This document shows, in pieces, positions 17,655 through 26,990 of a DNA stretch of 64,000 bases (the stretch's first letter is position 1; each line of letters begins with the position of its first letter). This DNA comes from Streptomyces resistomycificus (GTDB lineage Bacteria; Actinomycetota; Actinomycetes; Streptomycetales; Streptomycetaceae), in the NCBI RefSeq assembly GCF_001514265.1, contig NZ_KQ948999.1, positions 186,001 through 250,000 on the forward strand. Reading direction: 5' to 3'. The translations under genes and the position numbers were made by a program. Under the pieces are notes generated by a model. That model had not been told where the DNA came from. It made no database searches and saw only the letters and a list, made by a program, of their open reading frames with translations.

Positions 17655-20600
17655 GCGTTCCAGAATCCTGCGTTCCAGACCACCTGGCGTGCGCAGACCT
17701 CTACCGGGGCGGTCCGGTTCGACCGCCCGGATCGTCCCGCTTCTGCTCTCCGCCGCGGTACTGGCCGGCGTCGCCGTGCACCAGGGCCCGCTCGACCGGC
17801 TGACCGCGCTCGAAGCGGAACCGGTGGCCGATTCCCACGACTGGTTCGAGGACACTGCCGTCGAGCAGTTGCGGCAGGACCAGTGTCTGATGGCCGACGT
17901 GCTGCGGCTGGGCGGGCCGACGATGGCCACGACCGCGCAGGACGGCCTCAACAAGACGCCGGCGGAGCTGCACACGCTGGCCGACCGGGAACACTGGCGG
18001 GACACCCCGCTCGCCACCGCGTACCAGAAGGACAAGGACGCGGCCGGCAAGGAGCTGGAGGCCCTCAACGGCCTGCGGGACACGTGGAAGAAGCCGCTGG
18101 ACGGGCTGACGACTCCGGCAGGCTTCACCGAGACGGACTTCCACTGGCCGCCGGGTTCGCCGGGGGACGGCAAGAAGGACTTCTACGGTCAGACCGGTCT
18201 GACCCCGTGGACGGCCGACCGGTTCTGGAAGAACGAGCTCGACTTCTACGAGGACCCGACGCCGAAGGCGGACCAGGCGACGCTGAAGGCCGTCAAGGAT
18301 CTGGGCACGCCACTGTACGGCAAGGATCCGGACCCGAGTCTCCCGACCGACGAGTGGACTCGTGCGCTCGCCGAGCGGGACGCGTTCAAGCACCTGACGG
18401 ACTGGTCGCTGGAACCGGCGGGCGCGGACAACGCCCGTCTGTTCCTCGCCTCCGGGGGCTTCCCGCGCACGGCCCCGCAGCCGGGTTCGGCCGAGTACCG
18501 CATCGCGGTGGAGGACCTCAAGACCCGCTTCGCCGCGTGCGCGTGGCGCGATCCGATCGACCCGGGCAAGGCGCTCGGCGAGGTCTCCGCCACCGCGGCC
18601 GCGGAGTGGCAGCAGGAGATCGCCTCTCAGGCCACGCAGCGCAACCAGATCCTGACCGCCAACAAGGACGCCACCAAGGCGCTCGCGGCGGGTGCGAAGG
18701 CTCTCGGTGACCTGCTGGGCCACTCGTGGACGGCGGATCACCTCACCCGCTGGCAGGACTACTGGTCCGCGGGCGGCGTCGGTCACGTCGGCGACGCGCC
18801 GACGGTCATCGAGGTGCCCGGCGCGTCCGGCAAGTGCCTGGACGTCGCGGGCGGCGCCAAGACCAACGGCACGGCGGTGCAGCTCTACACCTGCAACGGC
18901 GGGGCGGCGCAGAAGTGGGAGGTCTACGGCGACGACGAGGGCCTGCACCTGCGCAACGTCAACTCCCTGAAGTGTCTGGACGTCTCCGGGACCGACACGG
19001 CCAACGGCACGAAGATCCAGATCTGGACGTGCAACAGCTCCCCGGCACAGACCTGGGAGTACAACCTGCGCGCCGCGACGCCGCTGAAGAACGTCGGCAC
19101 GGGCAAGTGCGTGGACCTGGCGACCTACACCAACGGCCAGGACACCCGGCTGTGGACGTGTGCCGGCACCACCCCGCAGAAGTTCACGATCAAGCCGTCC
19201 GGTAACACCGGCACGGTTCCGCCGAAGGCGCAGTTCGACAAGGCGAAGGCGGGCGTCACCACCGCGCGGACGAAGGCGGCGAGCCAGCTGGCCACCCTGA
19301 AGGCGCAGCTCGCCGTCGCGCAGAAGGCCGCCACCGCTACGGACACGGCCGAGCAGGCCGCCTATGCCGTCGCCGACAAGAGTGGCGCGCCTCGGGGCCG
19401 GGGCCTGCTGGTGGGCCAGCAGAAGGCGCAGGTCACCCAGGGCTCGGCCGCCGCGTTGGCGGCGATGGTGAAGGCGGGCGAGACCGCCGAGGCCGCCACC
19501 CGCGCCGCGGCCGCCGACAGCGCGACCATCACCCAGCGCGCCCTGGCCCAGGCCGCGCAGGCGAAGGCCGAGTTCCGCAAGGAGGCCGCGCACACCGCCG
19601 AGTTGCAGGCGAAGGCCGCCGCGGACGCCGCCAAGGTCCACCGTGACAACGCCAAGAAGGACAAGGAGACCGCCGAGGCCAAGCTCGCCGTCGCCCTGAA
19701 GGCGGAGGGCGACGCGAAGGCGGCCGCCGCCGACGCGCACGCCGAACGCCTCGCCGCGGAGGCCGAGGAGGCCACCGCGAAGAAGGAGAAGGAGACCGCC
19801 GAGGCCAAACAGGCCGAAGCGGCACAGCACAAGGAGAACGCGCAGGCCGAGGCCACCAAGGCGAAGGACGCCAAGGACAAGGCCGAAGCTGCCGAGGGCA
19901 CGGCGGTCGAGAAGCGGAACGCCGCGGTGGAGGCCCGCGACAACGCCAAGGCCAAACGGGACGACGCCTGGGACGCCGAGCAGAAGGCCGACGCCTCCCG
20001 CGCCAAGGCGGACGCCAAGGAGGCCTACGCCCAGGCGCACGAGTCCGACAGCAACGCCACCGAGTCCAGAGCGGCGGCGGACGCGGCGGACCAGCACGCG
20101 ACGGACGCCGAGACGGCCGCTACCAAGGCGCGCTCGGAGGCGGACGCCGCGACGCAGGCCGCGGCTGACGCCGACGCCGCGGCCACCCGTGCCGAGGCGG
20201 CCGCCAAGCGGGCCCGCGCCCACTCCGACGCCGCCCAGGCCGCGAAGCTGAAGGCCGACGCCGCGGTGAAGACCGCGACGAGCGCCGTGGCAGACGCCAT
20301 CAAGGCCGCCGCACACGCCGCCGCCGAGGCCAAGACCGCGGTCGAACTCGCCGACGAGGCCGAGGCGCTGGCCAAGACCGCCAAGGGCCACGCGGACGAG
20401 GCGATGAAGGAGGCCGCCAAGGCCCTCGCGGCATCGGCCAAGGCCGCGGGCTTCGCCCACGTCACCGCCCAGGCGGCCGTGGACGCCGGCAACGCCGCCG
20501 CCCAGGTCGCGGCCCCGGCCAACGACGCCATCCAGCTCGGCTCCCCCTACGTCACCACCGACTCGGCCGCCGGCCTGGTCGTGCTGACCGGCCAGGCGTC

Positions 20601-22629
20601 GAAGACGATCGCCGAGCAGCAGAAGGCCGTCGCCGACGCCCACGCCAAGAACGCCCAGGAGGAAGCCGCCGCGGCCAAGGCCCTCGCCACCCAGGCGCAG
20701 GGCGACGCCAAGGCCGCCTACCAGCACGCCGCCAACGCCGCCGGACACGCCTCCGACGCCCGCGGCTACGCCAAGGAAGCCCTCGGCTACGCCGCCGACG
20801 CGGCCACCGCCGCGTCCAAGGCGAGCGCGTCACTGGCCCGCACGATCGAGTACCAGCGTCAGGCCACGGAAGACGCGGCCGCCGCCGACAAGGCAGCCGG
20901 CCGCGCCGAGGGGTACGCATCCCAGGCCCGTGCCTCCGCCGACCAGGCAGCCCTCGACGCGGCCGCCGCCCGCACGGCCGCGGCCGAGGCCGAACAGGCA
21001 GCCAAGGACGCCCGCGCGGCAGCCGACCGCGCCGACGTCGCCGCCACCGAGGCCGAACAGGCCGCCAAGGACGCCGACAGGTACGCGAAGGAGGCCCAGG
21101 AGGCCGCCGACCGCACGGAGCGGGCCAAGGCCAACCAGCAGGTCGCGGCGGGTACCGGCACCGGGATCGGCGGAACGTTCTACGTCATCGACGAGGACAG
21201 CGTCGAGATCCTCGAGGCCAAGCAGAACGAGCCCTGCAGCTTCCCGCCCGGCTTCGGGACGACCTGCACCGTCACGTACACGTTCAAGTTCAACGCGACG
21301 GCCGACTTCTACCTCTGCACCAACCCCGACGTCCCGGCCACCGAATCCGGGTGCCCCACCTCGGACACGATGTACCTGGGCTCGGAGCGGTTCCCGAATC
21401 TGACGAAGGACGTCACCCGCACCTTCACCCAGTTCGAGGTCCTCAAGGGGCTCGTCGAGACCTACCTCAAGATCGGCAAGGCGCTGCTGGTCCAGGACTT
21501 CGTGGACTGCTGGCACGGCAGCGTCAGCGGCTGCGCCTGGGCGGCCTCCAACTTCATTCCGGGCAAGGCGCTCGGAAAGGCCATGGAGGGGCTGCGCGCC
21601 CTGGACGCCGCGATGCGTACGGGCATCAACGTCCGTGACGCCTTCAAGGCGCTGAAGGGCCTGGACCTGGACCCGGGGACCCTGGCCAGGATCGAGAAGT
21701 CGGTCGACGCCTACGAGGACGTGATCACGTCCTGCAGGATCAACAGCTTCCCGGGCGGCACACAGGTCCTCATGGCCGACGGCTCCCGCAAGGCGATCCA
21801 GGACGTACGCATCGGTGACCGGGTGCTCGCCGCCGACCCGCGGACCGGCCGGTCGGCCGCGCAGCCGGTGACCGACACGTTCCGGCACGACACTCGGCGG
21901 CTGGTGGACATCGGTGTGGCCGGCGGGTCGCTGACCAGCACGGCGGGCCACCGCTTCCACGTGGAGGACCGCGGCTGGACCCTGGTCTCCGACCTGCGCG
22001 TGGGCGACCGGTTGCGCTCGCCGGACGGCACGCTCCGGACGGTGACGGACCTGCGGGACCGGGCCGGTCTGGCTCCGCTCGAGGTGTTCGACCTCACGGT
22101 CGACGAGGTACACACGTTCTACGTCGGCACCGAAGGGCCCCGTCCGCAGGACGTTCTCGTCCACAACTGCAGGCGCGTCCTGGCCGACGAGGACATCGAG
22201 GGTGCCCACACCGTGAAGGAGCACATCGACAAGCCCGACGCCGAAATGCCGGACAAGGCCCGGAAGTCGAAGAAGGGCATCGCGACCAAGTGGGCGAACG
22301 CGGACGTCGCCGCGGACGCCGTCGACAAGGCCCTGGCCGCGTGGATCAAGAACCCCAAGAACGCCCAGGACCTGGCCGACTGGCAGATCAAGCAGGCCCA
22401 GAGGATCGGGAAGGGCAGGATGTTCGACCCTGGCAAGGACCTCAAGACGATCCGCTGGGAGGTGCGGGACAAGGCGGGCAAGGGTCCCCTGGGAAGGAAA
22501 TGGGTGCGCAACGGCGACGAAGTGGATGACAGCCCCGTCGACACCGACTACGTCATCATCCAGCTGAAGTACGCGCCCAAGCACAAGCCCTCGAAGTACG
22601 TCGTGTACACCGCCTACCCGGAAGGCTGA
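17653..22629 (+). CDS. secreted polymorphic toxin: lectin, Ala-rich coil, HINT, RNase A-like C-terminus
   Basis: A 1658-aa protein. A TTG start is supported by AAAGGGA about 7 nt upstream (GTG near 17692 is an alternative). Residues about 25-45 are a signal or anchor helix. A helical head precedes a ricin-type beta-trefoil lectin at about 385-515 with repeated 'KCLDV..NGT.VQLYTCNGGAAQKW' blocks. Residues about 530-1166 are an Ala/Lys/Glu/Asp-rich heptad coil. A HINT domain spans C1361 ('CRINSFPGGTQVLMADGSRK', then 'TAGHRFHV') to 'VLVHN-C1506'. The last about 150 aa carry H1519-T-V-K-E-H1524 and end 'YVVYTAYPEG', the pattern of the bacterial RNase A-like toxin fold. The likely action is HINT-mediated release of an RNase into rival cells. 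The immunity candidate follows after 2 nt. Confidence 0.8.
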   Translation: MRSRILRSRPPGVRRPLPGRSGSTARIVPLLLSAAVLAGVAVHQGPLDRLTALEAEPVADSHDWFEDTAVEQLRQDQCLMADVLRLGGPTMATTAQDGLNKTPAELHTLADREHWRDTPLATAYQKDKDAAGKELEALNGLRDTWKKPLDGLTTPAGFTETDFHWPPGSPGDGKKDFYGQTGLTPWTADRFWKNELDFYEDPTPKADQATLKAVKDLGTPLYGKDPDPSLPTDEWTRALAERDAFKHLTDWSLEPAGADNARLFLASGGFPRTAPQPGSAEYRIAVEDLKTRFAACAWRDPIDPGKALGEVSATAAAEWQQEIASQATQRNQILTANKDATKALAAGAKALGDLLGHSWTADHLTRWQDYWSAGGVGHVGDAPTVIEVPGASGKCLDVAGGAKTNGTAVQLYTCNGGAAQKWEVYGDDEGLHLRNVNSLKCLDVSGTDTANGTKIQIWTCNSSPAQTWEYNLRAATPLKNVGTGKCVDLATYTNGQDTRLWTCAGTTPQKFTIKPSGNTGTVPPKAQFDKAKAGVTTARTKAASQLATLKAQLAVAQKAATATDTAEQAAYAVADKSGAPRGRGLLVGQQKAQVTQGSAAALAAMVKAGETAEAATRAAAADSATITQRALAQAAQAKAEFRKEAAHTAELQAKAAADAAKVHRDNAKKDKETAEAKLAVALKAEGDAKAAAADAHAERLAAEAEEATAKKEKETAEAKQAEAAQHKENAQAEATKAKDAKDKAEAAEGTAVEKRNAAVEARDNAKAKRDDAWDAEQKADASRAKADAKEAYAQAHESDSNATESRAAADAADQHATDAETAATKARSEADAATQAAADADAAATRAEAAAKRARAHSDAAQAAKLKADAAVKTATSAVADAIKAAAHAAAEAKTAVELADEAEALAKTAKGHADEAMKEAAKALAASAKAAGFAHVTAQAAVDAGNAAAQVAAPANDAIQLGSPYVTTDSAAGLVVLTGQASKTIAEQQKAVADAHAKNAQEEAAAAKALATQAQGDAKAAYQHAANAAGHASDARGYAKEALGYAADAATAASKASASLARTIEYQRQATEDAAAADKAAGRAEGYASQARASADQAALDAAAARTAAAEAEQAAKDARAAADRADVAATEAEQAAKDADRYAKEAQEAADRTERAKANQQVAAGTGTGIGGTFYVIDEDSVEILEAKQNEPCSFPPGFGTTCTVTYTFKFNATADFYLCTNPDVPATESGCPTSDTMYLGSERFPNLTKDVTRTFTQFEVLKGLVETYLKIGKALLVQDFVDCWHGSVSGCAWAASNFIPGKALGKAMEGLRALDAAMRTGINVRDAFKALKGLDLDPGTLARIEKSVDAYEDVITSCRINSFPGGTQVLMADGSRKAIQDVRIGDRVLAADPRTGRSAAQPVTDTFRHDTRRLVDIGVAGGSLTSTAGHRFHVEDRGWTLVSDLRVGDRLRSPDGTLRTVTDLRDRAGLAPLEVFDLTVDEVHTFYVGTEGPRPQDVLVHNCRRVLADEDIEGAHTVKEHIDKPDAEMPDKARKSKKGIATKWANADVAADAVDKALAAWIKNPKNAQDLADWQIKQAQRIGKGRMFDPGKDLKTIRWEVRDKAGKGPLGRKWVRNGDEVDDSPVDTDYVIIQLKYAPKHKPSKYVVYTAYPEG

Positions 22630-22631
22630 CC

Positions 22632-23297
22632 GTGCCGGAGGAGATCGGGCTGTCCTGGGTCGCCGCGCAGTGCGACGACCTGGTGGACCTCCCCGTGGAG
22701 GACCTGGACAGCCTTGCCGAGCGGGGACCGCTCGCGGCCGTGGTCCGTATCGCCGAGCGGTCGGTGACGGACCTGGACCGCCCGGCGGCCCTGCAGCTCG
22801 GGCGGGACGTGCGGCGGCTGCTGGACTCCCCGCTTGCGGAGGAGACGCTCCACACCGTGTGGCTCGGCTCCACGGACAAGGTCTTCGACCCGGCCAGGGA
22901 CGGCGTCGGCGCCCGTGACTGGCTGCGCGGGATCGAGGAGGCATGGCTGTCCGCCCAGCGCCGCGACGACCCCGCGTTCGTGCCGCCGGCCGCCGGCCCC
23001 GTGACGGACGAGGAACTGCGCCGAGCCGTTCTGCGGGTGATGGCGCCCCTCGCCACCGACCTGACGAACGCGGCCGAGACCGGGATCTATCCGCTGCCGC
23101 TGCCGGGACTCGTACCGGCACAGGAGCAGGTCGTCGTCCAGTGCTGTGCCGACCTCGGGTACCGGATGTTCCTGCGTGCCGTGAAGGCGTACTTCGTGGC
23201 GGTCGACGAGAACACCCGCGACGCCCTCGTCGCGCTCGGCGAGCGGTTCGGCTACCCGCGGACCCTGGTGGAAGGAGGTCTGAACCACCGGGAGTGA
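22632..23297 (+). CDS. candidate immunity protein for the RNase A-like toxin
   Basis: A 221-aa cytoplasmic protein, mostly helical and acidic, with no signal peptide and no family I recognise. The GTG start is 2 nt after the toxin stop, the position occupied by immunity genes in polymorphic toxin loci, and translational coupling is likely. Visible segments include 'VDLPVEDLDSLAERGPLAAV', 'ARDWLRGIEEAWLSAQRRDD' and 'GYRMFLRAVKAYFVAVDENT'. High acidity would suit binding a basic RNase domain. The role is inferred from position alone; it could be unrelated. Confidence 0.6.
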   Translation: MPEEIGLSWVAAQCDDLVDLPVEDLDSLAERGPLAAVVRIAERSVTDLDRPAALQLGRDVRRLLDSPLAEETLHTVWLGSTDKVFDPARDGVGARDWLRGIEEAWLSAQRRDDPAFVPPAAGPVTDEELRRAVLRVMAPLATDLTNAAETGIYPLPLPGLVPAQEQVVVQCCADLGYRMFLRAVKAYFVAVDENTRDALVALGERFGYPRTLVEGGLNHRE

Positions 23298-23366
23298 CCG
23301 GGGCCTGGTGGGTGGGCGTGACGCACCCCACCCACCACCCCGTTCAAACTCCGTTAACAATGGACT

Positions 23367-24356
23367 GTGATCTCTCCGGTCCCACCGATGCCCCGGAGCG
23401 CCCACCGGCACAGGCCGGAGGCGACTCCCTACGTCGACCTCACCCGAGCCGAATGGAGCGCGCTGCGCGAGAAGACGCCGCTGCCGCTCACGGCCGACGA
23501 GGTCGAGAAGCTGCGCGGCCTCGGCGATGTCATCGACCTCGACGAGGTGCGGGACATCTACCTCCCGCTGTCCCGGCTCCTCAACCTCTACGTCGGCGCC
23601 ACGGACGGCCTCAGAGGGGCCCTCAACACCTTCCTCGGCGAGCAGGGCTCCCAGTCGGGCACGCCGTTCGTCATAGGGGTCGCGGGTTCCGTCGCCGTCG
23701 GCAAGTCCACCGTCGCCCGCCTCCTGCAGGCCCTGCTCTCCCGCTGGCCCGAGCACCCCCGCGTCGAGCTGGTCACCACGGACGGCTTCCTGCTCCCCAC
23801 CAAGGAGCTCCAGGCCCGCGGCCTGATGTCACGCAAGGGATTTCCGGAGTCTTACGACCGCCGTGCGCTCACCCGCTTCGTCGCCGACATCAAGGCGGGC
23901 AAGGCCGAGGTCACGGCGCCCGTCTACTCCCACCTCATCTACGACATCGTCCCCGACCAGCGGCTCACGGTCCGCCGCCCCGACATCCTGATCGTCGAGG
24001 GCCTGAACGTCCTGCAGCCCGCACTCCCCGGCCAGGACGGCCGCACCCGTGTCGGCCTCGCCGACTACTTCGACTTCAGCGTGTACGTCGACGCGAGCGT
24101 CGACGACATCGAGCGCTGGTACCTCAGCCGCTTCCGCAAGCTGCGCGCGACGGCCTTCCAGAACCCCGACTCGTACTTCCGCAAGTACACGCAGGTGTCC
24201 GAGGAGGAGGCCGTCGACTACGCCCGCACGCTGTGGCGCACCATCAACGGGCCCAACCTGGTGGAGAACATCGCCCCCACCCGCGGCCGCGCCGCCCTCG
24301 TCATCCGCAAGGGCAGCGACCACAAGGTCAGGCGGCTGAGCCTGCGCAAGCTGTGA
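23367..24356 (+). CDS. coaA: type I pantothenate kinase
   Basis: A 329-aa P-loop kinase that phosphorylates pantothenate in the first step of CoA synthesis. The start is GTG 23367 (an ATG at 23388 is possible). There is no ribosome site, but TAACAA lies 6 nt upstream, consistent with a leaderless transcript. The Walker A motif is at 104-115 (GVAGSVAVGKST), followed by 'VTTDGFLLPTKELQARGLM', 'RKGFPESYDRRAL' and 'DFSVYVDASVDDIERWYLSR', all typical of CoaA. It lies between the immunity gene and the DUF389 membrane gene. CoA made here supplies the arm that AcpS transfers. Confidence 0.95.
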   Translation: MISPVPPMPRSAHRHRPEATPYVDLTRAEWSALREKTPLPLTADEVEKLRGLGDVIDLDEVRDIYLPLSRLLNLYVGATDGLRGALNTFLGEQGSQSGTPFVIGVAGSVAVGKSTVARLLQALLSRWPEHPRVELVTTDGFLLPTKELQARGLMSRKGFPESYDRRALTRFVADIKAGKAEVTAPVYSHLIYDIVPDQRLTVRRPDILIVEGLNVLQPALPGQDGRTRVGLADYFDFSVYVDASVDDIERWYLSRFRKLRATAFQNPDSYFRKYTQVSEEEAVDYARTLWRTINGPNLVENIAPTRGRAALVIRKGSDHKVRRLSLRKL

Positions 24357-24402
24357 GGGCCTGGCCTGTGAGGACGTGAGGGGAGCCTGTTAGAAAGGCG
24401 TC

Positions 24403-25338
24403 ATGCTGCATCTGCGCCTCATCACTCCCTCCGGCAGGACCGACGAAGTGGTCCGGCTGATCGAGAACACGGTCGGCACCACCCACCTGGTCGTCCTGCC
24501 GGGCGCCGCCCGCAACCCCTCGGGCGACGTGGTGATGTGCGACGTGGCCCGCGAGGCCGGCGACGAACTCCTCACCGGCCTCCAGAAGTTGGGCCTCGAC
24601 ACCACCGGCTCCATCGCCGTCGAGAACATCGACCTGTCGCTGTCCAAGCGCGCCGACCAGGCCGAGGCGGACGCCCCCGGCGAGGGCGCGGACGCGGTCC
24701 TGTGGGAGCACCTGACGGAGGAGACGCACGAGGAGTCGACGCTCTCCGTCACCTACCTCGCGTTCATCACCCTCGCCACGATGCTCGCGGCCTGCGGTGT
24801 GGTCCTGGACAACGCGGTCCTGATCGTGGGCGCGATGGCGGTCGGGCCGGAGTTCGGGCCGCTGGCGGGGATCTGCACGGCGGCGGTGCAGCGGGCGCCC
24901 CGCCTGGCCCTGCGCTCCTTGATCGCGCTGCTGGTGGGGTTCGCGGTGGCGATGGCGGTGACCGCCGGCTTCAGCCTCTTCATGGACGCCGTGGGCCTGT
25001 TCACCAAGGACCGGTTGGAGGCCGACCGGCCCAACACCGGCTTCATCTACGCACCGGACTGGTTCTCGTTCGTGGTGGCCGTCCTCGCCGGAGCCGCGGG
25101 CACCCTCTCCCTGACGTCCGCCAAGTCCGGCGCCCTGGTCGGCGTGGCCATCTCGGTGACCACGGTCCCGGCCGCCGCCAACGCCGCGGTCGCCCTGATC
25201 TACGGCGACGCCCACCAGACCCTCCGTTCCAGCGAGCAGCTCCTGCTCAACCTGCTCGGCATCGTCCTGGCCGGAACCCTCACCCTGCTCCTGCAGAAGT
25301 GGCTCTGGTCCACCCAGCGCAAACGAACGGCAGCCTGA
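24403..25338 (+). CDS. DUF389 integral membrane protein
   Basis: A 311-aa protein with AAAGG 6 nt ahead of the ATG. A soluble N-terminal ACT/ferredoxin-like domain (about 1-105, 'MLHLRLITPSGRTDEVVRLI') is followed by about six membrane helices from residue 118 ('LSVTYLAFITLATMLAACGV', 'VLDNAVLIVGAMAVGPEFGP', 'LLNLLGIVLAGTLTLLLQKW'). 'VGAMAVGPEFGPLAG' is the family signature. The function of DUF389 is unknown; transport is often suggested. It is convergent with glmM, and a dispersed streptomycete repeat lies between them. Confidence 0.85.
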   Translation: MLHLRLITPSGRTDEVVRLIENTVGTTHLVVLPGAARNPSGDVVMCDVAREAGDELLTGLQKLGLDTTGSIAVENIDLSLSKRADQAEADAPGEGADAVLWEHLTEETHEESTLSVTYLAFITLATMLAACGVVLDNAVLIVGAMAVGPEFGPLAGICTAAVQRAPRLALRSLIALLVGFAVAMAVTAGFSLFMDAVGLFTKDRLEADRPNTGFIYAPDWFSFVVAVLAGAAGTLSLTSAKSGALVGVAISVTTVPAAANAAVALIYGDAHQTLRSSEQLLLNLLGIVLAGTLTLLLQKWLWSTQRKRTAA

Positions 25339-25364
25339 GAACAGCGGGGACGAACAAACGCCTC

Positions 25365-25409
25365 AGGGGCGCGGGGAACTGCGCGACAAGCCACAACGAA
25401 CCCGCGGCC
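25365..25409. repeat. dispersed Streptomyces intergenic repeat, copy 1
   Basis: AGGGGCGCGGGGAACTGCGC followed by GACAAGCCACAACGA and CCCGCGG. The same element recurs at 31101-31145 and, decayed, near 30372. It lies between convergent 3' ends (DUF389 gene and glmM) and probably folds into a stem-loop. Confidence 0.7.
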
Positions 25410-25447
25410 CACCCCCCGGCAGAACCCCCCACCCCCTACCCGGGGCC

Positions 25448-26806
25448 CTAGCCCAGCGCGGACTTCACCGCGTCGGCCAGCCGCCCCGCCACCGACCGAG
25501 CCTGATCGATGTCGGCCGCCTCGACCATCACACGGACCAGCGGCTCGGTCCCCGAAGGCCGCAGCAGCACCCGCCCGGTCTCACCGAGCTCCCGCTCGGC
25601 ATCCGCGACCGCCGAAGCCAGCTCCGCGGACGTACCCACCCGGGTCCGGTCCACGTCCGGCACGTTGATGAGCACCTGCGGCAGCCGCTCCATGACAGCC
25701 GCCAGCTCCCGCAGCGACCGTCCGCTCTGGGCGACCCGAGCCGCCAGCAGCAGCCCGGTCAGCGTGCCGTCACCGGTGGTCGCGTGGTCCAGGATGATCA
25801 CGTGCCCGGACTGCTCGCCGCCCAGCGCGTACCCGTGCTCCTTCATCTCCTCGAGCACGTAGCGGTCCCCCACCGCCGTCTGGACGATCTTCAGGCCCTC
25901 CCGCTCCAGCGCCAGCTTGAACCCGAGGTTCGACATGACCGTCGCGACGACGGTGTCGGAGCGCAGTGCGGAACGCTCCCGCATCGCCAGCGCGAGTACG
26001 GCCATGATCTGGTCGCCGTCCACCTCCTCACCGGTGTGGTCGACGGCGAGGCACCGGTCCGCGTCACCGTCGTGCGCGATGCCGAGCGCGGCCCCGTGCT
26101 CGACGACCGCGGCCTTGAGCAGACCGAGGTGGGTGGAACCGCAGCCCTCGTTGATGTTGAGCCCGGTCGGCTCGGCGCCGATGGTGACGACCTCGGCACC
26201 GGCCTGCCGGAACGCCTCCGGCGAGACCCCGGCGGCGGCGCCGTGCGCCTCGTCGAGGACGATCTTCAGCCCGTCCAGCCGGTTGGGCAGCACGCCGACG
26301 AGGTGGGCGACGTACTGGTCGGCCCCCTCCCCGTGCTCCCGCACGCGCCCCACGCCCGCGCCCGTCGGCCGGTCCCACGGGGCACCGGTGCGGTGCTCCT
26401 CGTAGACGGCCTCGATACGCTCCTCCAGCTCGTCGTCGAGCTTGTGCCCGCCGCGGGCGAGGAACTTGATCCCGTTGTCGGGCATGGCGTTGTGGCTCGC
26501 GGAGAGCATGACACCGAGGTCGGCGCCGAGCTCGGCGGTGAGGAAGGCGACCGCGGGGGTCGGCAGCACGCCCACCTTGAGGACGTCGACACCGGCGCTG
26601 GCGAGGCCCGCGACGACGGCGGCTTCCAGGAACTCCCCGGACGCGCGCGGGTCCCGTCCGACCACGGCGGTCGGGCGGTGACCCTCGAAGGTGCCCGCCT
26701 CGGCCAGTACGTGCGCCGCGGCGACGGAGAGGCCAAGAGCCATCTCGGCCGTCAGATCCGCGTTGGCGACACCGCGCACGCCGTCCGTGCCGAAGAGTCG
26801 TCCCAC
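25448..26806 (-). CDS. glmM: phosphoglucosamine mutase
   Basis: A 452-aa enzyme that converts glucosamine-6-phosphate to glucosamine-1-phosphate, the step after GlmS. The start MGRLFGTDGVRGVAN is the family consensus. The phosphoserine is S104 in 'MLSASHNAMPDNG' (100-112). 'DGDADRCLAVD' is the metal-binding loop, 'GGEQSGHVI' the sugar-binding loop, and 'RPSGTEPLVRVMVEA' the phosphate-binding loop near the C-terminus. It lies downstream of rplM-rpsI, separated by a strong hairpin, so it probably has its own promoter in the 184-bp gap or depends on readthrough. Confidence 0.97.
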   Translation of the reverse strand: MGRLFGTDGVRGVANADLTAEMALGLSVAAAHVLAEAGTFEGHRPTAVVGRDPRASGEFLEAAVVAGLASAGVDVLKVGVLPTPAVAFLTAELGADLGVMLSASHNAMPDNGIKFLARGGHKLDDELEERIEAVYEEHRTGAPWDRPTGAGVGRVREHGEGADQYVAHLVGVLPNRLDGLKIVLDEAHGAAAGVSPEAFRQAGAEVVTIGAEPTGLNINEGCGSTHLGLLKAAVVEHGAALGIAHDGDADRCLAVDHTGEEVDGDQIMAVLALAMRERSALRSDTVVATVMSNLGFKLALEREGLKIVQTAVGDRYVLEEMKEHGYALGGEQSGHVIILDHATTGDGTLTGLLLAARVAQSGRSLRELAAVMERLPQVLINVPDVDRTRVGTSAELASAVADAERELGETGRVLLRPSGTEPLVRVMVEAADIDQARSVAGRLADAVKSALG

Positions 26807-26899
26807 TTGTCCTCCTGAGAAGCTTCAGATTCGGAATCATCCGATCGCACAAGCCTTTGAGCGCCTTGTGCCGTTATACGCCCGAGGCCGTGATAAACG

Positions 26900-26941
26900 A
26901 ACGCCCCGGAGGCACTGTGGCGTGCCGCCGGGGCGTTCGGA
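26900..26941 (-). terminator. terminator hairpin after rpsI
   Basis: Perfect 12-bp arms CGAACGCCCCGG / CCGGGGCGTTCG around an 18-nt loop, 50 nt past the rpsI stop and before glmM. There is no U-tract. Confidence 0.75.
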
Positions 26942-26990
26942 CGTACTGCGTACTGCGTGAAGTACTGCGAGTACGAGCAGGCAGCGAAGC

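Noticed and set aside
17701..20748. 1015-codon antisense frame, Gly/Leu/Arg-rich
   Set aside because: Mirror of the Ala-rich coil of the toxin gene; low-complexity artefact.
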